Positions 19,901-27,661 of a stretch of 64,000 bases of DNA are shown here, piece after piece. Made by a program: the position numbers and the translations under genes. The stretch spans positions 1-64,000 of the forward strand of contig JASLNU010000139.1 in NCBI GenBank assembly GCA_030745835.1, in the 5' to 3' direction. The first letter of the stretch is position 1. Every line of letters starts with the position of its first letter. The notes under the pieces were generated by a model. The model was not told where the DNA came from. It saw nothing but the letters and a program-made list of their open reading frames with translations, and searched no databases. The stretch comes from GCA-2687515 sp002687515. Lineage in GTDB: Bacteria > Pseudomonadota > Alphaproteobacteria > Rhodospirillales > UBA2165.

Positions 19901-22900
19901 CCGACGCCTTCTCGCGCATGGGCCTAAGCCAGGAGCGGGTGATCCTGACCGGCGACATCGGCGGCATGTTCGGCGGGCCGGCCAGGCTCGACGTCAAGGT
20001 AGCCTTAAGCGGACACACCGGGGCCAAGCGCCAACCCAAGTGGATGAAGTCGAAGCCCGGTGTCGAGGCCGTATTCTCGATGATCGCCACCGAAAGTGCT
20101 GGCCAGTTCGATATCGAGTTCGGCATCGGCGTTGATATTATCGCCCAAATTCACGGTGACACACTGCTGTTCGAGGCCAAGACGGCGCTGGAAATCCAGG
20201 ACGAGAAAATCGACGTCAAAATCGTCGCCGACATGAAGGACAATAAAGGCTGGAAACATCCTTTCGGCATTCCCGGCTTCACAATGTACGAGGTCGGCTT
20301 TGATCTCGGCATCGTCGAGGACGGCGCCCTGCATCTTGGTTTCGACGGCTCGATTAGAGTCACCGGCAAAAAATACGCCATCGCCGCCGATGTCGAACTT
20401 GAAGGTCCCATACCCCAGGACGTCGCCTTCGTCGGCAGCGCCGATCAGGTCGATATGTTCTTCATGGAGGAAATCGCCATCGCCATGATGGGCGGTGACT
20501 TCAAGCTGGATCTTCCGGAGGGCATCCTGCCGACCTATACCAAAGTCAAGTTTGCCTTCGTCACGCCGGGGGGCTCGGACCCTGACTTGCACATCCCCGG
20601 CAAAAATTCGCCTTTGAAGGGGAGCGAGGGATTTGCCTTGCAAGGGGCGATGAACTGGCTTGGGCACGAACTCGGCTCCATGGAAATGGCGGTCAGCCCG
20701 ACCAACGGCATTCTCGCCGACGCCAAGATCGATAATTTGAACCTCGGCCCGCTGCATTTGAAGAATAATGACTTTACGATGAAAATCGGGCTCAAGTCGG
20801 TGCCGACCCTGAAAATTGATTCCGATATAGAACTTTTGGGCATTAAGGAACGCTTCAAGGTCGCTTTCGGCAAGAACGGCATCACGCTTGACGCGAAGTT
20901 GAGGTTCGGGCCGGACTTCTCCATGACATCCGACATGACGCTGTCCGGCGTCGATATCAGCGCCACCAAACCCAGCTTCAAGGACGCCGACTTCTCCATG
21001 GACGGAAAGTTCCAGTTGGACATCGGCAAGTTCATCTCCGGCCCGGCGCGCAAGTCGCTGGACGGTGTGTTCACCGGGTTGAGCACGGATTTTAATAACG
21101 CCAGAAACGCCATCAAGACGCAGCAAACTGCGGTCAACGGCTGGACCAAAAAGATCAACGCCGAGCGCGCCAAGGTGCGCAAGGAAAAGGCGGCCGCCGA
21201 AGCCAGGGTGCAAAGCGCCGAAAACCGGGTCAACGGGCTTAACGGCAGGCTCAGATATCAATGGGGCAAATACCACAGTTGCCACGGCTGGGGCAAATGG
21301 CCGTGCCGGACCAGGTGGGGCATCCATATCGGCTGGACCAAGGGGGAACTTCGCGTTGCCGATGCGGCGCTCGATTTCGTGAAAACCTTGATTTCTCACT
21401 TCCCTATTGACCTCGATCCCAAGGTCGCGGTGCTTATCGGCGAACGCGATACGGCCAAGGGCCTGCTTTATGTGGCCGAGAAAGCCCTCGAAGGGGCGGA
21501 CGATCTGGACGGCTTCATGAAAAAAGCGGTGGATAAACTGACAAAGGATTTGAAACACTCCATCAACATCCACAAAGCCGAGTTCAAGGGTGATCTCAGA
21601 GGCATTATCGAAACCGATACGCCGGTGGATTTAACCCTGGACGCCGAACTGTTCGGCGCCAATATCAAAGACACCTTCGCCTTCAAGATCAAGGATCTCG
21701 GCTACGATGTGGAGCAATTGGGCCTGATGGGCCTTTATGCCCTTGAGCACCTGGTCGAGAAAGGCATCAGTGATATCCCCGGCCCGCTGAAACAAAAACT
21801 AAAAGGCGCGATCAGCACCTTGATGGACAAGAAGAGCGCGAAAAGGAACGTTGAACTGGCAAAATACAAAACAGAATTCAGCGGCTACAACAAGACGGCG
21901 AAAGCCATCCAGGAACGCATCGCCGCCTACAACACGACATTTCTGAAGGCGCAATTGGCGGAGAACAGAAGCCCGCTGGACAGCGAAAGAAGCGAGACCT
22001 TCACCAACGAGCTGATCGAGGTCGGGCATACGGGGCTTTGTCTGACCAACGCCGGCGGCGGGATTGAGGAAGGTATTTGCGCTAACGCTGCAACCCAAAA
22101 GTGGTTCACCGAACCGGTGTCGGGCGCCCCGCACACCAAGCCTAAGGGCGGTTACGTCATAATCCGCAATCAACAGAAAGGCGATTGCCTTGTACCGGAG
22201 GGCAAATGGGTGGAAGTCGAAACAAAATTCAGTGATCCCAAGCTGCCGAAAGAGGGCTCCTTCACCTTCCTGGAGCCCCAGTTCCAAGGCGACGGCAAGA
22301 TCCTCGCCAACAGATGCCATAATAGAAAGGAATACTATTGGAAGGTCTTAAAACACGGCGACGGCTGGATGCAGATGGCTAATCTGGCGACCAACCATTG
22401 CCTGCATTTCACCAATTCCAGCGCCTATCCCGGCGTCGCCAAGGCCGAATGGAAACCCTGTACCGGCGCCGCCAACCAGGTTTATCGTCTGGCTGACAGC
22501 GTTACGCCCAAATATCACGCCGACAATATCGTCTTGAGAAATGACCAACTCGGCCTCTGCGTCGGCCCCGCCAATGCTAAAGGTGAGGTTCCGATGACGG
22601 CCTGCAACAAAGCTACACGTTTCGACTACTCCGTCGATATCCGAGGTTATGTGAAATTCATCAACCGCGCGACGGGAAAGTGCCTGCAACCGAGCAGTTA
22701 CGCCCATGGCGCCAAAATGATCGAGGTGGTCTGTACCCAATTGGATTACCAGTGGTGGGATATAAACAATCAACCAGGCGGCATCATCATCAAGAATGCC
22801 CAGACCAAACTGTGCACCGAACCACCGTTTAGGTACGGCTTTGTTCCGCCGACCCAGGTGGACTGCAAAGAGCGGCATAATGCCGTTTTCGCGCCGGTGA

Positions 22901-23454
22901 AGCAGGAAAACTCCGGTCCGACGTGGAAGCTGGTAACTCCCAACTCTCTGCCGCCCGTGAACCAAAGGTTCGCCACTGGAACAACTAACAGTCTTTGCAC
23001 CTTTGATTACGAAGGCAGTTTTGTGCCCGGATTGGTGGGGTATGGGGGAAAATGCGTGATTTCTACTGCCGATGAAGAATTTGGCAACAAGTACAGCACC
23101 GGGCAATACCGATTGGCGACAAGCACGCAGGGGGTTGTCTGGCGTCAGAACACCGGTGGGAAACTTCATCAGACAAACATTCCCACAGGCGGGTTCGGGG
23201 GCGCCAGCCCGAAAACTCTCTACACATGCAAAGTACCAAAAAGACGTGAGCGGGTAGCCGGTAGCGGTAGACAGCCATTTTACTGGAAAGATCTCCCGGC
23301 CGCCACCGGTTGGACCCCGGATGGGAAATATTGTCATGTTAACGTGGTTCTGAGTGGTAGTTTTACAAGTTCTGGGCGGCAGGATCCAGCAAGGAGTTTC
23401 AAAATCCTGTCCCGCTCGGACGCCGACTATTTCGAACTGAAGCTAACGAACTGA
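16966..23454 (+). CDS. Giant secreted repeat protein with ricin-like lectin C-terminus
   Basis: A 2162-residue protein. Residues 1-35 are a signal peptide (basic start, then SILLLGIVLLGSGGLRA). Residues 36-200 resemble a jelly-roll carbohydrate-binding domain. From 200 to about 1370 come three to four divergent tandem modules of 300-325 residues, each marked by a TP(L)KDV-type turn (TPADGVSFKD, TPLKDVGFSE, TPLKHIVLSK, SPLKGSEGF) and by GLNLFG/GLNIFG. A coiled coil follows (about 1373-1425), then CHGWGKWPC. Residues 1690-1990 are ricin B-like repeats with GLCL, GKCLQP and YQWW. The last 160 residues resemble DM9 repeats (GYGGKC, PDGKYCHVNV). The start could also be 16927. It is flanked by palindromic repeats and looks acquired. 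Function unknown; surface binding is plausible. Confidence 0.75.
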   Translation: MSDCLRLGFAARIIKSVFSILLLGIVLLGSGGLRAEPVTIKNHSFEKDVQKNGATTRSTSGWTARDAGTWNPSPGQPGCKKPDVFIKGIPDGDQVAYLNGHELSQKTAEKITEGHSYTLKVGVGARCNSLGVKYSVQLLAGKTQLVAKTGTNLKAGWTEVTVTYDSLAGDPNAGKPLTVQFKNLGRGQINYDDVRLDAAKATFNVKYILPDHLSIPGLDHLPIRDLKKTGTTVSAQIKLRGKSATVVAFKVDGTSLAAIVPKDFKLTDVVPVPRGTPADGVSFKDIAFIYVPKGKAKPRIAASSFPSDVRKAVQHTGSHVSLKEGLNLFGQGNFQSAGAIKDVLRTMGHNRVALPLAAAFPADLFKHDLKTASQKIKDRLLTGLKLDLPLPKLRIPGMPNIVSVSSARLAIVGREVKGKPKIFAGVTGGLDMKIGSRKHRFSFGILAGDPGKQWTATITAESKDKATLALAASLTLTDMKFTATRKGGKWDAAIDAKSKLKNKEVDVVFSLHANEGPSAVITAKTKLILADLSVGNIPGLSEVELDTIDILPGRMWLQGKLKGVNTFFEVQKAYKVGGHFVAAYLDKMPLTDLIPGAGSTPLKDVGFSEVVALYSPEQSSALSGTGLVGNARAWVQKSNSNPTIKPGLNIFGHMNVHPSGEMAKLLKKAGVTDLKLPLNGGFSPKAFAKNLSGSAIKNEILDNLDLNIKIPTPHIPEVSNFLTFKNARLKVKGKTPDGKRGIDVGISGDADVHVKRDTVAFNVDVEFDKSELVFKGSTTKKWTYPLGIHWLELDSLTLDVDKKKGKYDIKIAAKTDIGSHSRLDVKVDIHEKNGKITDASFELDGPLKLSDIPEIKDIPNASHFEINTIKVSEHGIEAKTDFGAKKDLDVFLFHGSGWNLIVRQDNFVITEIVPPLKNTPLKHIVLSKDGLQGPLKSFSPIARDALKDIYGKDAANIDVDRGLSLIAAFEHKKSKGKMADAFSRMGLSQERVILTGDIGGMFGGPARLDVKVALSGHTGAKRQPKWMKSKPGVEAVFSMIATESAGQFDIEFGIGVDIIAQIHGDTLLFEAKTALEIQDEKIDVKIVADMKDNKGWKHPFGIPGFTMYEVGFDLGIVEDGALHLGFDGSIRVTGKKYAIAADVELEGPIPQDVAFVGSADQVDMFFMEEIAIAMMGGDFKLDLPEGILPTYTKVKFAFVTPGGSDPDLHIPGKNSPLKGSEGFALQGAMNWLGHELGSMEMAVSPTNGILADAKIDNLNLGPLHLKNNDFTMKIGLKSVPTLKIDSDIELLGIKERFKVAFGKNGITLDAKLRFGPDFSMTSDMTLSGVDISATKPSFKDADFSMDGKFQLDIGKFISGPARKSLDGVFTGLSTDFNNARNAIKTQQTAVNGWTKKINAERAKVRKEKAAAEARVQSAENRVNGLNGRLRYQWGKYHSCHGWGKWPCRTRWGIHIGWTKGELRVADAALDFVKTLISHFPIDLDPKVAVLIGERDTAKGLLYVAEKALEGADDLDGFMKKAVDKLTKDLKHSINIHKAEFKGDLRGIIETDTPVDLTLDAELFGANIKDTFAFKIKDLGYDVEQLGLMGLYALEHLVEKGISDIPGPLKQKLKGAISTLMDKKSAKRNVELAKYKTEFSGYNKTAKAIQERIAAYNTTFLKAQLAENRSPLDSERSETFTNELIEVGHTGLCLTNAGGGIEEGICANAATQKWFTEPVSGAPHTKPKGGYVIIRNQQKGDCLVPEGKWVEVETKFSDPKLPKEGSFTFLEPQFQGDGKILANRCHNRKEYYWKVLKHGDGWMQMANLATNHCLHFTNSSAYPGVAKAEWKPCTGAANQVYRLADSVTPKYHADNIVLRNDQLGLCVGPANAKGEVPMTACNKATRFDYSVDIRGYVKFINRATGKCLQPSSYAHGAKMIEVVCTQLDYQWWDINNQPGGIIIKNAQTKLCTEPPFRYGFVPPTQVDCKERHNAVFAPVKQENSGPTWKLVTPNSLPPVNQRFATGTTNSLCTFDYEGSFVPGLVGYGGKCVISTADEEFGNKYSTGQYRLATSTQGVVWRQNTGGKLHQTNIPTGGFGGASPKTLYTCKVPKRRERVAGSGRQPFYWKDLPAATGWTPDGKYCHVNVVLSGSFTSSGRQDPARSFKILSRSDADYFELKLTN

Positions 23455-23587
23455 CGGAAACAAACGCCCCTGAAATAAAGCCGCGATCCACGACCTTAAA
23501 GCCGGCCATTCGCAGCCCAGGACACGTAATTCGGTGAATTCGGTGACAGTTTACTTTTTAACGTTTTGATGTCCGAGCCCGCCTCAC

Positions 23588-23632
23588 GCCTGCCAAGCCG
23601 ACCATGCCATCCCCAGGCAGGCTGCTTCGTTT
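23588..23632. repeat. Structured palindromic repeat, copy B
   Basis: GCCTGCC (23588-23594) pairs with GGCAGGC (23616-23622), followed by TGCTTCGTTT. The 28 bases at 23605-23632 match 23915-23942 except for AGGCAG against ATGTGG. These differing bases are matched by changes in the opposite strand of the helix in each copy, so pairing is kept. This supports a conserved structure. Confidence 0.6.
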
Positions 23633-23855
23633 GCCTCCACTAGCGACCGGCCCGCCGCAGGCTAAATAAGAAGAAGTGCTCTTTGTCATTGTGAATAGGT
23701 AAGGAAGCAGCCCGGCTGGGGCTGGCCGGGATGGCCAGCCGGGCGTCAGTCATGTTCCATCATATATCCCACGCCGGGCAGCGCCCGTGTTCGTGAGAGG
23801 GTATCTTTGCGCTCGGTTATGTTGGGTGCCCGCGAATATAGGTCCGGGCAAGTTC

Positions 23856-23942
23856 GACGCCCACATGGCCGAGCCCGCTCCGCCGAAGTAGCTTCGGCTA
23901 CGCAGGCTGGACCCTGCCATCCCCATGTGGGCTGCTTCGTTT
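23856..23942. repeat. Structured palindromic repeat, copy C
   Basis: GCCCACATGG (23859-23868) pairs perfectly over 10 bp with CCATGTGGGC (23923-23932), enclosing the GCCGAAG/CTTCGGC hairpin. Bases 23856-23907 are the reverse complement of copy A with one mismatch. The closing helix differs from copies A and B but stays paired. Confidence 0.7.
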
Positions 23943-23948
23943 GGAACC

Positions 23949-23996
23949 GGTATAAACCGTTAGGAACCGTTAGGAATAGTGATGAAACGGTATGGT
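23949..23996. repeat. 48-base dispersed repeat, first copy
   Basis: This element begins GGTATAAA, contains two tandem AACCGTTAGG units and ends GTGATGAAACGGTATGGT. Its reverse complement aligns over 48 bases with 54275-54322. The outer 18 bases are identical and the opposite TTTATACC end is shared, with variable repeats between. Confidence 0.55.
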
Positions 23997-24041
23997 CGAT
24001 TTTTGGAAAAAGTGTCGCACCAAAAAGAAAAAGAAGGATTT

Positions 24042-24132
24042 AACACAGAGCTCACAGAGACCACGGAGAAGAAAAAGGGAAGGCGCTTCGCGCAATAATT
24101 CTTTCTCTGTGTCCTCTGTGATCTCTGTGGTT
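24042..24132. repeat. Imperfect inverted repeat of CACAGAG-type units
   Basis: AACACAGAGCTCACAGAG with further units (24042-24071) is mirrored by CTCTGTGTCCTCTGTG and following bases (24105-24132). The arms can form a long imperfect hairpin with a loop of about 33 bases. CACAGAG-type palindromes occur in the intergenic DNA of many bacteria. It may also serve as a bidirectional end structure near the convergent SH3 gene. Confidence 0.55.
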
Positions 24133-24164
24133 CAAACTTCTTTTTTGGGAATCAGGCTGCATCC

Positions 24165-24680
24165 TTATTTAATACTCTCCCGCGGATAAAGGCCCCAGAA
24201 CTCGACCCGCCGCAGCCAGCCCTGGTAGCGGCCGGCGGAGACCTTGCACCAGCCGGTGCCTTCGGGACAGCTCAACAGTTCGGCGATGGCGCCCGGTTCG
24301 ATACGCGCCACCGGAGCGGATTTGGAATCCGCCTGGCGGCGCATGGTGCGCGTTTGCCCGGTGATGGTGGCGAAGCGCGCGCCGCTCAGCATGCTCTGGT
24401 GAATCCAGCCCTGGGCGCCTTGAAAATCCCGGACCTTCCGCCAGGTGCCGAATTGGGCGATGACCTCGACCGGCATGTTCTTACGCTTGTAGACCCAGTC
24501 GACCGGATAGCGGACACCGGGGCCGGTACGCATGTTAACTTCGCCGGCACGCAACGAAACGTAGCGCGGCACCGGCAGCTTGCTGGCCGACTTGGCGCCT
24601 TGCGCCAAACCTTGCGGCGCCGCGGCGAAACCGAGGGCAATTGCCAGAAGCGACAGGAATAAAATGCGCGTGCGGGTCAT
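24165..24680 (-). CDS. Secreted SH3b-domain protein
   Basis: A 171-residue protein with an N-terminal signal peptide (RTRILFLSLLAIALGFAAAP, cleavage probably after GLAQ) and two bacterial SH3 domains: GEVNMRTGPGVRYPVDWVYK near 45-65, and a second one with conserved CPEGTGWCKV and QGWLRRVEFWGLYP. The family is periplasmic and thought to bind cell-wall or protein ligands; the substrate is unknown. ATG at 24680 follows AGGA. The frame is open to 24719 but that part lacks signal features. It points away from the divergent dehydrogenase gene. Confidence 0.85.
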   Translation of the reverse strand: MTRTRILFLSLLAIALGFAAAPQGLAQGAKSASKLPVPRYVSLRAGEVNMRTGPGVRYPVDWVYKRKNMPVEVIAQFGTWRKVRDFQGAQGWIHQSMLSGARFATITGQTRTMRRQADSKSAPVARIEPGAIAELLSCPEGTGWCKVSAGRYQGWLRRVEFWGLYPRESIK

Positions 24681-24823
24681 TTCGGTCCTTGCATCGAAAT
24701 CTTTTTGCGACGCGCTCATTATAAATGATAGGCGCGCGCCTTGACCACCTTGGCATGGAATCTAGACTAGGGTGCTGCGGGCTGGCATGGCGGTTGCCGT
24801 AATTCGAGGGGAGGGATTGAACA

Positions 24824-25807
24824 GTGGCGCAAAAGCCGAAAGTGATTGTTACGCGCAAGCTTCCCGACGCCGTCGAAACGCGGATGATGGAACTGTTCGA
24901 TGCCCAACTGAACCTCGATGACCAGCCGTTCAGCCAGGATGAACTTGGCATCGCCTTCGAAACCGCCGATGTCATGGTGCCGACGGTCAGCGATAATGTG
25001 GACGCGGAGGTGATCGGGCATGCCGGTCCCAATCTGAAACTGATCGCCAATTTCGGTGTTGGCGTCAACCATATCGACCTCGATGCGGCCAGCGATAAGG
25101 GGTTGATTGTTACCAATACGCCCGATGTGCTGACCGAGGATACGGCGGATCTGACCATGGCGCTGATCCTCATGGGGCCGCGCCGCATGAGCGAGGGCGA
25201 AAGGATGTTGCGCGGCGGCGGCTGGCCCGGCTGGGCGCCGACCCAGCATCTCGGCCACCGCATCAACGGGAAAAGGCTCGGCATTATCGGCATGGGCCGT
25301 ATCGGCACCGCGCTGGCGCGCCGCGCGCGCGGCTTCGGTCTGGCCGTGCATTATCACAACCGCCACCGGGTCGGCGATGAATTGGAAGCCGAGCTCGAGG
25401 CGACCTATTGGGAAAACCTGGACCAGATGATCGGCCATATGGATATTCTGTCGGTCCATTGCCCGCTGACGCCGGAAACGCACCATCTATTGTCCGCCGA
25501 ACGCCTGGCCCGGCTGCCGCCTCATTGCTTTATCGTCAACGCATCGCGCGGCGGTATTATCGATGAGGGAGCTCTGGCCGATGCCTTGAATCAAGGCGCC
25601 ATCGCCGGCGCCGGACTGGATGTCTTCGAGAACGAACCGGCCATCCATCCGGCCCTTCTCGAGCTGGAAAACGTGGTGCTGCTGCCGCATCTGGGGTCCG
25701 CCACCCTGGAAGGCCGGATCGACATGGGCGAAAAGGTCATCGTCAACGTAAAGGCGTTCATCGACGGCCATAAGCCGCCCGACCGGGTTCTTTCCAGCCT
25801 GATCTAA
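24824..25807 (+). CDS. D-isomer-specific 2-hydroxyacid dehydrogenase (glyoxylate/hydroxypyruvate reductase type)
   Basis: A 327-residue NAD(P)-dependent dehydrogenase. It has the Rossmann motif LGIIGMGRIGTALARRARGF (near 153-172), the catalytic Arg and Glu regions (NASRGGIIDEGALADAL, GLDVFENEP) and the histidine in LLPHLGSAT. The pattern fits GyaR-like glyoxylate reductases, which reduce glyoxylate to glycolate or hydroxypyruvate to D-glycerate. Exact substrate cannot be fixed from sequence. Translation starts at GTG after GGGGAGGG. It stands alone, convergent with the E1-like gene. Confidence 0.88.
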   Translation: MAQKPKVIVTRKLPDAVETRMMELFDAQLNLDDQPFSQDELGIAFETADVMVPTVSDNVDAEVIGHAGPNLKLIANFGVGVNHIDLDAASDKGLIVTNTPDVLTEDTADLTMALILMGPRRMSEGERMLRGGGWPGWAPTQHLGHRINGKRLGIIGMGRIGTALARRARGFGLAVHYHNRHRVGDELEAELEATYWENLDQMIGHMDILSVHCPLTPETHHLLSAERLARLPPHCFIVNASRGGIIDEGALADALNQGAIAGAGLDVFENEPAIHPALLELENVVLLPHLGSATLEGRIDMGEKVIVNVKAFIDGHKPPDRVLSSLI

Positions 25808-25821
25808 TTAATTTCCCGGTT

Positions 25822-26604
25822 TTATGCGCCAAGACCGTGAATGGTGGCTTGCGGGCCGCACAATGCACAGCCGGGATCGGGGCGGATCTTGATTTTTCGA
25901 AAATCGGTCCTGAGCCCGTCGAAAATCAACAGCGAACCCGAGAGGCTGTCGCCGGCGCCGGTAATTTCCTTGATTACCTCGGCCGCCTGCAGCGATCCCA
26001 TGATTCCGCACAATGCCCCCAGGACCCCGGCTTCGGCGCAGCTCGGCACCAGGTCCGGCGGCGGCGGTTCCGGAAACAGGCAGCGGTAACAGGGATGGTC
26101 TTCGCCGGCATGCGCCTTGAAGGTGCTCAATTGTCCGTCAAAGCGCAGGATCGCCGCCGAGACCAGTGTTTTGCCGGCCAGGTAACAGGCGTCGTTGACC
26201 AGGAAGCGGGTTTCGAAATTATCGCTGCCGTCGGCGACGATATCGTATTCGGCGATGATGGCGGCGGCGTTTTCCCGGGTCAGACGTTTATTCAGGAGGT
26301 TCACCGTAATGCCGGGATTGATGGCCGCCACCGCTTGGCGCGCGCTTTCGGTCTTGGCGGCGCCGATGCGCGCCGTCGTATGAACCACCTGGCGCTGCAA
26401 GTTTGATAGATCGACTTCGTCATCATCGATGATGCCGATGGTGCCGATGCCGGCGGCCGCCAGGTACAGAATTACCGGCGATCCCAGCCCGCCGGCGCCG
26501 ATCACAAGTACCCGCGCACCCAGAAGCCTCGCCTGGCCCGGGCCACCGATTTCCGGTAGCAGGATGTGGCGGGCGTATCGTTTCAGTTCTTGATCGTCCA
26601 TCAA
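25822..26604 (-). CDS. MoeB/ThiF-type E1-like adenylyltransferase
   Basis: A 260-residue enzyme of the HesA/MoeB/ThiF family, which adenylates the C-terminal glycine of small sulfur carriers (MoaD or ThiS). ATP-binding GAGGLGSPVILYLAAAGIG is near 36-54, followed by DDDEVDLSNLQRQ. The zinc cysteines are CYRC and CALC, and a cysteine lies in PSCAEAGVLG. Its operon partners cysK and an Rrf2 regulator fit a sulfur-transfer role. Which carrier it serves (molybdopterin or thiamine) is open. It is the last gene of the minus-strand unit. Confidence 0.88.
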   Translation of the reverse strand: MMDDQELKRYARHILLPEIGGPGQARLLGARVLVIGAGGLGSPVILYLAAAGIGTIGIIDDDEVDLSNLQRQVVHTTARIGAAKTESARQAVAAINPGITVNLLNKRLTRENAAAIIAEYDIVADGSDNFETRFLVNDACYLAGKTLVSAAILRFDGQLSTFKAHAGEDHPCYRCLFPEPPPPDLVPSCAEAGVLGALCGIMGSLQAAEVIKEITGAGDSLSGSLLIFDGLRTDFRKIKIRPDPGCALCGPQATIHGLGA

Positions 26605-26655
26605 TCGGGTCCAAGGCGGGTTCAGGGCGGGTCCAGGGCCGGTGCGGCGGAAAAC

Positions 26656-27639
26656 TTAAGCGAGGCCGTCGAACAGCGGCGTTGTCAGGTAGCGTTCGGC
26701 AAAGGATGGCAATACGGCGACGATCAATTTGCCTTCCATCTCGGGGCGTTGTCCAATTTCGAGCGCCGCGGCAATGGCCGCGCCCGAAGAGATGCCGACC
26801 GGCAGGCCTTCGGTCCGCGCCGCCCGGCGCGCCATCGAAAACGCCGATTCGTTGCCGATCTGGATTACTTCGTCGATTATCCCGGTGTTGAGGTTGTCGG
26901 GCACGAACCCCGGACCGATCCCCTGGATTTGATGGGCGCCGGGAACGCCGCCGGAAATCACCGGGCTGTTCTCGGGCTCAACGGCGAAGGCCAGGAATTC
27001 AGGTTTTCGGCTTTTGATCACTTCGGCGACGCCGGTCAGGGTGCCGCCGGTGCCGACGCCGATGACCGCCGCGTCGATACGGCCCTCGGTATCGTTCCAG
27101 ATTTCCTCGGCCGTGGTAAGGCGGTGGATTTCAGGGTTAGCTTGGTTCGAGAATTGTTGCGGCATGAAAGCGCCGGGATTTTCATTGCAAATTTCCTCGG
27201 CCCGCCGGATGGCGCCAGGCATGCCTTGCTCCGGCGGCGTAAGTTCGATCCCGGCGCCCAACAAAAGAAGCATCTTGCGGCGTTCCAACGACATGCTTTC
27301 CGGCATCGTCAGGATAAGCCTGTAACCCCTGGCGGCACACACGAAGGCGAGGGCAATTCCGGTATTTCCGGAGGTCGGTTCGACGATCAGCGCGCCCGGC
27401 TTGAGCAAACCTTCGCGTTCCGCGGTTTCGATCATCGCGTTGCCGATCCGGTCCTTGACCGATGACAGCGGATTGTAAAATTCACATTTGCCGACGATTT
27501 CGGCGAGGCAACCCTCTTCGCGGGCCAGCCGGTCAATACGGATCAAGGGCGTGTTGCCGATGGTATCGACAATGCTGTCGTATATTCCACCGTGAAATTT
27601 TCCGCCATCAAATTTCTCGCCGGTGCCGGTTTCGCTCAT
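26656..27639 (-). CDS. cysK: Cysteine synthase A (O-acetylserine sulfhydrylase)
   Basis: CysK makes cysteine from O-acetylserine and sulfide using pyridoxal phosphate. The PLP lysine is in NPLSSVKDRI near residue 48, the substrate loop is PTSGNTGIALAF, and the phosphate-binding glycines are GVGTGGTLTG. About 327 residues if started at ATG 27639, which has GGGA upstream; an in-frame GTG at 27651 is the alternative. The Rrf2-family regulator gene ends 22 bases before it. In CymR-type systems such a regulator works with CysK as its sensor partner. Confidence 0.93.
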   Translation of the reverse strand: MSETGTGEKFDGGKFHGGIYDSIVDTIGNTPLIRIDRLAREEGCLAEIVGKCEFYNPLSSVKDRIGNAMIETAEREGLLKPGALIVEPTSGNTGIALAFVCAARGYRLILTMPESMSLERRKMLLLLGAGIELTPPEQGMPGAIRRAEEICNENPGAFMPQQFSNQANPEIHRLTTAEEIWNDTEGRIDAAVIGVGTGGTLTGVAEVIKSRKPEFLAFAVEPENSPVISGGVPGAHQIQGIGPGFVPDNLNTGIIDEVIQIGNESAFSMARRAARTEGLPVGISSGAAIAAALEIGQRPEMEGKLIVAVLPSFAERYLTTPLFDGLA

Positions 27640-27661
27640 CTTGGTTCCCACTGCGGACGGC

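Larger units (their letters stand above)
23455..24164. other. Non-coding repeat-rich stretch downstream of the giant gene
   Basis: About 710 bases without a convincing gene. It holds a tandem 9-mer AATTCGGTG (23528-23545), two copies of a structured palindromic repeat, a 48-base dispersed repeat and an inverted repeat of CACAGAG-type units. Short open frames here lack ribosome sites and cross the repeats. The density of repeats suggests a history of insertions at this edge of the island. Confidence 0.7.

Noticed and set aside
20005..21573. 522-codon minus-strand frame inside the giant gene
   Set aside because: No ribosome site, no signal or domain; the plus-strand repeats explain the sequence.
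16552..23907. Composite transposon bounded by the inverted palindromic repeats
   Set aside because: The repeats are short hairpins without transposase, target duplication or terminal-repeat form, and a third copy lies nearby. REP-type elements explain them better.
23807..24189. Two short plus-strand frames downstream of the giant gene
   Set aside because: They run through repeat sequence, lack ribosome sites and have arginine/serine-rich low-complexity products.
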